The notes beneath the pieces were generated by a model. The model ran no database searches and was not told the origin of the DNA. It saw nothing but the letters and a program-made list of their open reading frames with translations. DNA of 64,000 nt from Leuctra nigra (lineage: Eukaryota; Arthropoda; Insecta; Plecoptera; Leuctridae): positions 14,106,345 to 14,170,344 of the forward strand of contig OW203762.1 of NCBI GenBank assembly GCA_934045905.1, read 5' to 3'. The translations under genes and the position numbers were made by a program. This document shows positions 24,479 through 34,080 of the stretch, piece by piece (positions within the stretch are counted from its first letter, which is position 1; every line of letters begins with the position of its first letter).

Positions 24479-26174
24479 GGGATGCATGTTGGATGATATC
24501 ATCGCCATGTTCGTCATCAGTGACCCACGCTGAGTCTCTGGTTCGAGCCCTGAGCAGGTCCACACACGCGCTTCGACTCTGTCACGTGATCGCATGCCGG
24601 TGACAACGCTCAGACAGCAACTCCTACGCCGAAACATCGGAAACATCATTTCGAACCATTAGTTATCTTGCACCTCGCTTTCCAACTCAATATCACGTTC
24701 ATTGAGACGTCATGAACAGCGCCATCTCGCGCTTTGTGATCAAGACCATCCAGATGATTGTTGATGTTATCAAGAAATATGGAACTTATTTATTTATTTA
24801 TAATTTTATTTAAAATCACATATATTAAAAAAAATGGATTCATTATACCTACGCAAATCAAGTACCTACCTTCATAAAATCTTAAACATTAAATTGTTTT
24901 CTTTTTCCTTTATAAGTCGAATTCCATAAAATAAAAACTTTTGTGTATTGGCTTGCTTTTTCTAGCGATTGTTTTTATATTATTTGATGATCTTGTATTC
25001 TATAAAACATTGTGAGCAACATCGTTCGTTCATATATTCTAAAAGCATAATCTGGCAATAAACCTCCAACAACTTTATTTATCAAAACAAGTAAGACCAA
25101 TGACACTTTGCTTTACGGTCATCAGAGGTATTAAAACGCTCTAACATCGTTATTCGTTTTGGTTGCTGTCGGATCGCATTAATACCCATTGCTTTATTCA
25201 GTAACTCTTGTAACTTGTTTAATGTCAAATAATCTACTTCAAATAAGAGCGCTGCAATAAATTTCTGCAGGAAAGTAAAAGAATGAGACAAACCACAAAT
25301 CTCACGGATGAGCATTCCGTAAATCGTACGCAAAAATAGCGAACCTAAGATGTATCTACAGATCAAACCTATAAATTGGAAACTTTTTTAATGGATCCCA
25401 ATTTTACAGAACAGTAATTAATTATATGTCAAAATAATTAAATTAAATGCCAAATTTATTTTTGTTAAAAAAACAATACGCCATGTGGGAATTCTGGATG
25501 GTGTGGAAAAGACGCCCACGAGAAATAGACGTAGCACCTCATTCAATTTCCGTTTCAGCATTTTTAATATTATAATTTTTACCCCCCCCTACCTTCCTCT
25601 CCGGGAAAAGTGCCTCTGGCAGTGCCTTGAACTTGAATTTTCCTTTCAGCATATTATTAAAAAATTAAATCCTGAACTACATATTTTGGACATTGCCCCG
25701 ACATGGACATTTTGGACATGATCGAGTCTAAGTAGCTACTAGCTACCGGATGCCTATCTTGTCGGCATTCTCCCACGATAGACCACGTACACGTTGGATA
25801 CTTCCGCAAGAAGCTCATCAACATTCAACGTCAATGTTCATACACTTGCTACGCTGATGAGACCAGGTGCTCGCTTTGTTCTACTCCAGTACAAGTACAT
25901 TCCACTGCTTAGAACAAGTACAAGTACATTCCACAAGTACAAGTATATTCCACTGCTTAGGACAAGTACAAGTACAAGGAGCAAAAGAAAACGGAGATGA
26001 GGATGCCACATTATACATTTGGTGGCACAGAGACTATTTGTGTCTCAAGTTTCTATAAGATCATTCATGTGCATTGGTTTTCAAGATACAGGTATCTATT
26101 ACGTGTTCGTAATGTAGATAATGAAACAGAATTTGAAAGAAGAAGATGAAGCGAGAGTCTTTTTTGACTAATTT
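24479..26174. other. Intergenic stretch, no gene recognised
   Basis: Contains an AT-rich part with short TTTA repeats (24784-24815), and at 25885-25982 a small imperfect tandem in which ACAAGTACAAGTACATTCCA alternates with CTGCTTAG(A/G). A tRNA B-box-like GGTTCGAGCCC is at 24541, without a foldable tRNA around it. Confidence 0.5.
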
Positions 26175-26470
26175 TGTTTTCATTAGACCAATTTTTAGAT
26201 CAAGTTGAAATTTGGTCACCGCTTACAAATAATTTCAAGTTCTTAACAGATTTGTAAAAAAAATTGTCAAAAACACCTAAAATGTTGGCCATAATTACCA
26301 AAGAAAATTTTAAATTGTTATGTGAAACGGTTCCATTTTAATTTTCAACCAATCACAGGATCCTGTTCAGACCTGAAACAGCTCTTATGACATAAGTCTG
26401 TGTGTAAAATTTCAGATCGATTAGTTAAACAGTGCGACCTTTGCCTATACAAAGACACACACACAACACA
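26175..26470 (-). repeat. Dispersed repeat family R1, copy 1
   Basis: Shares with the other R1 copies the order TTGTCAAAAACACCTAA, TTGGCCATAATTACC, CGGTTCCATTTTAATTTTC, AACCAATCACAGGATCC, then AAAATTTCAGATCGATT. It is the reverse of the copy at 46912. The CGCGTTGATGAGCGAGCAC terminal segment is not seen here. No coding capacity. Confidence 0.55.
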
Positions 26471-26666
26471 GAAACACGGTATAAGAGTCCCGCATCCAGC
26501 CTATTATGTCGAGAAATAAGATTTCTAGTCTGTCGATATCCTGTCTCGAGTCACGGCTCCTCGAATTAATCTGCATTTGCATGAATGAACGTCTGCTACT
26601 TTGCCCTTGACCGTGTATCACGAATCACTTTATCCCGATGCTGCGGCGGCGGAGTGTTAAAGTGCA

Positions 26667-28863
26667 CATTGTCTGCACTCATCATCGCTCTCGACGTGTT
26701 CTCACGGTGGCACCGCGACGACCTCCTAGTGGTCACACCTCGCCGACTACAGTGACAAGCAAGATGAGTCTGGCTCACGTGCAAGTGGGATGAAGAGGCC
26801 CGGGATGCGACGAGGATGTCTGCACTCATCATCGCTCTAGACGTGTTCTCACGGTGGCACCGCGACGACCTCCTAGTGGTCACACCTCGCCGACTACAGT
26901 GACAAGCAAGATGAGTCTGGCTCACGTGCAAGTGGGATGAAGAGGCCCGGGATGCGACGAGGATGTCTGCACTCATCATCGCTCTAGACGTGTTCTCACG
27001 GTGGCACCGCGACGACCTCCTAGTGGTCACACCTCGCCGACTACAGTGACAAGCAAGATGAGTCTGGCTCACGTGCAAGTGGGATGAAGAGGCCCGGGAT
27101 GCGACGAGGATGTCTGCACTCATCATCGCTCTAGACGTGTTCTCACGGTGGCACCGCGACGACCTCCTAGTGGTCACACCTCGCCGACTACAGTGACAAG
27201 CAAGATGAGTCTGGCTCACGTGCAAGTGGGATGAAGAGGCCCGGGATGCGACGAGGATGTCTGCACTCATCATCGCTCTAGACGTGTTCTCACGGTGGCA
27301 CCGCGACGACCTCCTAGTGGTCACACCTCGCCGACTACAGTGACAAGCAAGATGAGTCTGGCTCACGTGCAAGTGGGATGAAGAGGCCCGGGATGCGACG
27401 AGGATGTCTGCACTCATCATCGCTCTAGACGTGTTCTCACGGTGGCACCGCGACGACTTCCTAGTGGTCACACCTCGCCGACTACAGTGACAAGCAAGAT
27501 GAGTCTGGCTCACGTGCAAGTGGGATGAAGAGGCCCGGGATGCGACGAGGATGTCTGCACTCATCATCGCTCTAGACGTGTTCTCACGGTGGCACCGCGA
27601 CGACCTCCTAGTGGTCACACCTCGCCGACTACAGTGACAAGCAAGATGAGTCTGGCTCACGTGCAAGTGGGATGAAGAGGCCCGGGATGCGACGAGGATG
27701 TCTGCACTCATCATCGCTCTAGACGTGTTCTCACGGTGGCACCGCGACGACCTCCTAGTGGTCACACCTCGCCGACTACAGTGACAAGCAAGATGAGTCT
27801 GGCTCACGTGCAAGTGGGATGAAGAGGCCCGGGATGCGACGAGGATGTCTGCACTCATCATCGCTCTAGACGTGTTCTCACGGTGGCACCGCGACGACCT
27901 CCTAGTGGTCACACCTCGCCGACTACAGTGACAAGCAAGATGAGTCTGGCTCACGTGCAAGTGGGATGAAGAGGCCCGGGATGCGACGAGGATGTCTGCA
28001 CTCATCATCGCTCTAGACGTGTTCTCACGGTGGCACCGCGACGACCTCCTAGTGGTCACACCTCGCCGACTACAGTGACAAGCAAGATGAGTCTGGCTCA
28101 CGTGCAAGTGGGATGAAGAGGCCCGGGATGCGACGAGGATGTCTGCACTCATCATCGCTCTAGACGTGTTCTCACGGTGGCACCGCGACGACCTCCTAGT
28201 GGTCACACCTCGCCGACTACAGTGACAAGCAAGATGAGTCTGGCTCACGTGCAAGTGGGATGAAGAGGCCCTGGATGCGACGAGGATGTCTGCACTCATC
28301 ATCGCTCTAGACGTGTTCTCACGGTGGCACCGCGACGACCTCCACGTGGTCACACCTCGCCGACTACAGTGACAAGCAAGATGAGTCTGGCTCACGTGCA
28401 AGTGGGATGAAGAGGCCCGGGATGCGACGAGGATGTCTGCACTCATCATCGCTCTCGACGTGTTCTCACGGTGGCACCGCGACGACCTCCTAGTGGTCAC
28501 ACCTCGCCGACTACAGTGACAAGCAAGATGAGTCTGGCTCACGTGCAAGTGGGATGAAGAGGCCCGGGATGCGACGAGGATGTCTGCACTCATCATCGCT
28601 CTAGACGTGTTCTCACGGTGGCACCGCGACGACCTCCTAGTGGTCACACCTCGCCGACTACAGTGACAAGCAAGATGAGTCTGGCTCACGTGCAAGTGGG
28701 ATGAAGAGGCCCGGGATGCGACGAGGATGTCTGCACTCATCATCGCTCTCGACGTGTTCTCACGGTGGCACCGCGACGACCTCCTAGTGGTCACACCTCG
28801 CCGACTACAGTGACAAGCAAGATGAGTCTGGCTCACGTGCAAGTGGGATGAAGAGGCCCGGGA
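26667..28863. repeat. 147-bp satellite, about 15 near-identical units
   Basis: GGATGTCTGCACTCATCATC recurs every 147 bp exactly (26814, 26961, 27108 and so on to 28725). Units are almost identical: GCTCTAGACG versus GCTCTCGACG, GACCTCCTAG versus GACTTCCTAG or GACCTCCACG, and CCCGGG versus CCCTGG are the differences noticed. Each unit carries GGCTCACGTGCAAG. As 147 is a multiple of three and one frame lacks stops, a 748-codon minus-strand frame with a 49-residue repeat arises. It has no recognisable domain and I regard it as spurious. The unit is GC-richer than its AT-rich surroundings. Confidence 0.97.
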
Positions 28864-28889
28864 AGAAATATAAAATGAGTATCACGATG

Positions 28890-29040
28890 TGTTTAGAAGA
28901 TGTTAAAGGTAAGGAAGGACGATTGGAAGGATGTGGCCACTTGGCCTATGAATCCTTCCCAACATCTCGGCTGAGGGTGGCTGCGGGGATTGAACCCGGG
29001 ATCTGCAGGTCCAGAGCTTTACCCTGCGGAGTCAACTTGT
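28890..29040 (-). mobile_element. tRNA-derived SINE, head-proximal part, minus orientation
   Basis: GGAAGGACGATTGGAAGGATGTGGCCACTTGGCC matches the body, and GCGGGGATTGAACCCGGGATCTGCAGGTCCAGAGC is the complement of the tRNA-like head with its B box. It abuts the right edge of the 147-bp satellite. Confidence 0.55.
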
Positions 29041-29079
29041 CCCAATATTTCATAAATATCGTTGAATTACAGTTATACT

Positions 29080-29410
29080 AGGAAAACGCTATGTGTAACG
29101 TGTTGATGAGCGAGCACTGACACGCGCAACATCGCCAATCGAGCACAATCCATTCAATCAAAGATAACTAGCTATCATTACTGATTTTCATCCCAACTTT
29201 CCATAAACGTTCTCGAAAAATTGCATAATAGATCAATGCAAGTAGGTACGATGAATTTGATAGGTATACTTCTCCGTCAATCTCTGTGAACAGATATTCA
29301 AACACCTAAAATAGCAATAAGTCTGTAAATTCTTGACCGATTTGGGCTGGAAATTTTTAAAATATGAGATTCTACATGTGCTATCTAGTCGAACGTTGCT
29401 TCTAACATAG
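29080..29410 (-). repeat. R1 family, copy 2, with conserved terminal motif
   Basis: Begins with AGGAAAACGCTATGTGTAACG then TGTTGATGAGCGAGCACTGAC and CGCGCAACATC, the strongly conserved terminal segment of R1. The following AT-rich part has AAACACCTAAAATAGC and GATTCTACATGTGC, similar to R1 interiors. The inner boundary is unclear. Confidence 0.5.
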
Positions 29411-30794
29411 CTGTGAAACTAGATTCATATTTAAAAAAATATATATATTATAATACCTATGTATACATACATAAATATACATCCCTTATGAATTGCAATA
29501 TAATCCACACAATCAACAAGAATATGTTTCTCATTGAAACTGAGAATAGCATAAAACAATCGAGATTTTCGAAGATCTTCTAACAATTGTGTATGTAAAA
29601 TAAGCTAATAAAACAATAATCCGATAAGCCGCAAACTTTTTACTTCACCTATAGCAGCAAAAACAGTACTTGTATCAAAAGAATTCAGACTACATAAGAC
29701 TGGAATAAAATGACCCTATACAATTACACCTCTCATAAGAAGAGTGGGTACGTAAAGATTGGAATGCGTCTTCATACATCAGGAGACACATATGCCTGCA
29801 CGGTTCAACAAATACCAAACTAATTTCAAGAAGAATGTCATGTCAGTGCCTTCATTAGAGGCGTTCCAAACCATCCGTATAGGCCAACTTACTATAAGTT
29901 TCAAATAGAATCTTTTGGAAATTTTCGCAGGTTTTTTTCTAGTTGGGTTGGTTACCTGCTTCATTTTCATTGATATATGAGACTGCTATCTTTATACTCA
30001 ATGCTATGGGAGCAGGCTGCCAACCCAAAGAGAAAAATAATCGAAAGTATAATTGTGATAGTCAATACTCTGCTAAATTTTAAATCGTTGTTTAGGACTG
30101 AATTGCCATGGCAACAACCAATGGCATTCTTTGAATGACCGTTTAATCCTATACCTACTGGTTTTAACAGAAGATTGAAAAACCGGCCCTAAATGTTGAC
30201 ATTATACAGTCAATTAGAACACCTCGGTATTTACTGAACTCAGTGTATATTTTTATTGCCAATTTCTACATCTATTTATGTTAATAACAACTTAATTCAT
30301 TACTTTACTACCTATTAAATATTCTGCTGTCAGCTTTTACTGGCTTTTGTACAATATTTTATTTTATTATATTTAAGTGCCTGCCGGAGAGAATAAGTTG
30401 TAACTGTAAAATCCTACACGTAGATAAATGATTAAGACAGGGAAGTTGTAAAGTCTCTGGTGGCATTGCATAGGACAGTTGCATACTGCAAAGTCCTAAT
30501 TTATGAACTGAGAAAAATCAAATTGAAGATTATGAATTAAAACAGTTTTACAGTTTTTATCATTATTATAAAAGTATGAACAATAAGAGTTTTATCATAC
30601 AAATCTAAACGAGGGAGAAAACAGATTTTTTTTGTTTTGACTTCAGCAAAACATCTTTTCTTAAGTATACTAAAAATTATTTTATTACTTAAATCGAGTG
30701 AATTCACATTGTATTTGTACCTACGACTGCGATGTAATTTTAAATATGTCTGGGAATTTCCTCTTCATTTTAAATTACCTGAGTACCAAATTCT
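29411..30794. other. Intergenic stretch, nothing recognised
   Basis: AT-rich, with a TATATA-rich patch at 29440-29485. Open frames are short and unrecognised. Confidence 0.5.
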
Positions 30795-30995
30795 TGGCTC
30801 AGGCAGTAACACGTTAGGACCCGAGGTCCCGAGTTCGCTTCCCGCGGCCGTCTTTTGGTTTCCCTCAGTCAACAGGCAAATGCTGCGTGGTTACCCTTAA
30901 TAGGCAACGACCGCCTCCTTCCTACCATCCGTTCATCATCTAACAATCATCATCACATTCATTTGTCGACTAGTTAGTGCGACATTAACTTTTAT
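30795..30995 (+). mobile_element. tRNA-derived SINE with tRNA-like head, nearly complete
   Basis: A tRNA-like head (GGCTCAGGCAGTAACACG with an A-box-like start, then GAGTTCGCTTCCC as a degenerate B box) is followed by TTTGGTTTCCCTCAGTC, GGCAAATGCTGCGTGG, the CGACCGCCTCCTTCC block, an ATC-rich tail and TTAGTGCGACATTAAC. This copy gives the family its orientation: Pol III-like head first, triplet tail and conserved 3' core last. Confidence 0.65.
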
Positions 30996-33126
30996 AAAAT
31001 ATTTGTAGGTATCAGAGGTAGCAGCCTGATGTCAATTTCAATTCATTCTTGAGAAAAGCAGGCATAATTTTGTCTTCATCCAAACTCGTCATGTTGAAAG
31101 AGAATACGTCAACATAATCGTTAGTTGACTTCAGTCAAATGGCAAATTGATAGCAAAACTATGCAACGCAAATCGAGACAATTTACATCGGGCCTTCGAC
31201 CTCTGAGGAGAGATTGCCTGAAACATGTAATGAACATCCCGGAAACACTGACCGAGGCACGGAGCAATCCCGTCTTATTACTCGCTCCTGGCGCATCTCT
31301 CATTAGCCAGCAGAGATGAAGATGGATGCTGTGACCCGGCGCACTGTCATCAAGATCACCGCACAAACAAGTTCCCATGTATTCCAGGAATCGAGGCGGA
31401 TTACATCAACTGATTTCACAGTGAAGAAGGAAGAAAAAAACAAGCCGACTTGAAACACGACAAGGCGCTAGAGAATTCTAGGATTTTCTCGATAAAAAAG
31501 AACTTAGTTTCTATCTATAGGAAATGTTGCACGGCAGCGCCCGGCTTTCAATGAGTGTTAAATGCTTGTGGTACAGCTCTTGAAGAGCTATTATGTTGTT
31601 ATTAGTGTCTTATTATTGTTTTATAACTCTAGGAAGATTATAGGTGTGAATTGGTGAGACAGTTAAATTAATTTCCTCCGTCATGCTGAAGTGAACTGTA
31701 ACGTGTACAAAATATTCTAGCTAAGAAGTTGACAAAAGTCACAGCTTGATTTTGATTGCGCAAAAAAAGTGTTTATTCTAATTTTCATAGCATGTAATTA
31801 TTTTATTTGATAAAAAAAGGGAGTCCAGTGCCGAAAGAGTCTAATGGTCTACAAATGTTCTTGTTCTATCATCCAAAAGCAATAATTATTAATTATTTTA
31901 ATTGCTTAATTATTATTTGATATACGTCAAAGTTTTTGCTGTTGACATGTGTATTTGAAACAATTTCGTGAATAAGTTTTAAAATATGTGATAGAAATGA
32001 ATGCTATATAAACTTGGGAAACGCTTTCTCCAACGCTCTACACTCAACGCTATGTTGGTAAGAGAGCATCTGACATGGCTATTATTATCTGACTGCTTAT
32101 ACTGTACCATAATTCATGTAGCAAAAGTATAATAAAAACCCGTATAATCACAAAAAATACAAAATTCAAACACTTTTACCAGCAGACCTTGGCTTGAAAA
32201 TGGTAAGACCAAGTCACCTGCTTTTTATAATGAAGGAGTATATCTGATGGGAGATAATCCATTTTTAAATAATATCCATGTAGAGCCCACATAGCAAAAC
32301 ATTGCAGCATATAGCCTACATATTTTTTTGTCAACGGTGAAACTAAATGTACAATAAAATAATAAACGTAGCAAGTTCATAAGGAGTCATAAGAAGTCTG
32401 CTCATTAAACAAAGAATTCGCTCATTATCGTTTTAACTTGTTCTGAACTAAATTGATTGCTGATTGGGATTTTCCCCCACTCAATAATAATCATAATTTA
32501 CGGAATGATTCGCGATGCAGTTTGAGTCTAACACCGACATGATTATCACTGCAAGTTGCGAGTAATTGCGACGGTAATATTACTTGTGAGCGAGTAATGA
32601 ACAAGAACAGGCGGCGTGACTAGAAGTCTTGTCTGCCAGCCTCCCACACCGCTTGCTCACCTCACTTGCTCCCTTTTCAATCGCCGACTCACCTCACCCC
32701 CTCTCGGGGTGAAGCCCCTTTCCCAATAAACCACCAAGAAGCGATTTTTCACAACACCAAGTTGTAAATGAACGACGTCTATAATTTAATTCTAATACTC
32801 ATTTACATTGCAGCTTGCATCTTGTCGCTATAAACTAACCTGATCATAAACCTTTGTTGTAAATGACTAGTAACTTTATTTGCGATAAGACGCCCAAACC
32901 TTCCGGTTTTTTAATTCATTGTGATGATAATTCTTCTTATGTAATATCAGTTGTAATTTACTTTTGATAAGCGTTCATTCAAAATCATAAAAGATAAATG
33001 CGTGTTTATTCAAAAGTTCGTACTGAAATGTCGTTCTCTCAATGCGAATGACAATTTAAATTCCCTTCTTCGTTTCGATCTCCGTCGAAAGTTTTTAAAT
33101 TTTAAAGAGCCGCCAATGTCACTTAC
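30996..33126. other. Probable intron or downstream DNA of the LIX1/Lowfat gene, nothing else recognised
   Basis: On the minus strand this follows the splice donor at 33126-33121, so it is presumably intron 1 of that gene. I looked on the minus strand for the next LIX1 exon (expected to continue with NVVEALQEFW) and did not find it here or convincingly further left. Confidence 0.4.
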
Positions 33127-33265
33127 CTCTCCCATAGCCTTGCGTATGTTTCGCGAAACTATTGACAACGGCATCCACCGCCTCCTTGAGCACCTGCTTC
33201 GCCCGCGCGTCTGGCAGCGTCGTGATGTTCGCGTGACGTAACGACGCCGGCGCCTTCGCGTGCAT
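33127..33265 (-). CDS. LIX1/Lowfat family protein, first coding exon (partial gene)
   Basis: The minus strand reads from an ATG at 33265-33263: MHAKAPAS, then 38 further codons ending KHTQGYGR, and then G|GTAAGT, a consensus donor at 33126-33121 (phase 1). The segment [20 protein letters not shown] closely matches the start of the conserved domain of vertebrate LIX1L, which has [20 protein letters not shown], followed in that family by GRVNVVEAL. The leftover phase-1 G can begin that Val codon. In Drosophila the homologue Lowfat binds the giant cadherins Fat and Dachsous and affects their levels in planar polarity and growth control. The ATG was chosen because the frame upstream is low-complexity and UTR-like, although it stays open and has another ATG. 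The 33250-33550 region is GC-rich and may be 5' UTR and promoter. Later exons are not in view. Confidence 0.85.
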
Positions 33266-34080
33266 CGTGTGCGTGCTTTTAGACGTCGAGTTGGGTTGGC
33301 AAGACGCGACGCGAGTTGATACGAGGTGGTCACGACAGCAAGTAGATGAACACTGAACACTGAAATGAAAGACACCCACCGAACATCGGACAACCGGCTG
33401 GGTAGAGGTATTACCCCCTCTGCCCCCCTCTCGCCGCGTACCGCGCGCGCAGGCAAGCCCATGAGAGGCCGCAGCCGCAGCCGGACTGCGCAGACATAAC
33501 TGCATCTGCAAGAGCAGCGCAGTCACTGATCTCGTCTCATCATCACGGTCTTCTGGACCATGAGGCGTGGACGGAATCCTGAAGGAGATCTTCGGCAACT
33601 TTTTCAGAAGAGATCGTTCAATGGCTTTGATTTTAAAATGTTGAGAAGAGAGATTTGGATTCGAAGGCTGTCAGCGTGGTTGTAGTACGAGCTTCGTAGG
33701 ATAAAAATGATTATCACACTTTTAACATACTTCGTATCGTCAAAGGAGTATTAATTTTAATGAAGTATCCATCTCGGTTGAACATCTTTATTACTGTTTA
33801 TTATGTATTGTTTGACTGGAGTTTAAATATGTGTATGTTTATTATTTTCAACGGAGTCAAAGCCTCACAAAAGTGCAATATAATAAACTTACAGTTTAAA
33901 ACCACACAAATGCAAACACAACAAACAGAACAGAAAGCATGTTAAAATAAACTCTTGTCAATGATGTTTTAAAATCATTAAAAGAATTAAAATAATTCAA
34001 AGGTTTGGGAAATTGCGTCATGTTTTATAAAAAATTATTTATTTTTCTCAACAGTTTCAATTTTAATTTTAAATCTTCTC

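Noticed and set aside
26596..28842. 748-codon minus-strand frame
   Set aside because: It is produced by the 147-bp satellite (49 codons per unit) lacking stops in one frame; no non-repeat domain is present.
29098..29120. Hammerhead ribozyme core in the R1 terminal motif (GTTGATGAGCGAGCAC)
   Set aside because: The core needs CTGATGA and a GAAA box; the motif has TTGATGA and no suitably placed GAAA.
33010..33462. Arg-rich minus-strand frame of 150 codons
   Set aside because: A shadow of the LIX1/Lowfat exon in another frame; it ignores the splice donor.
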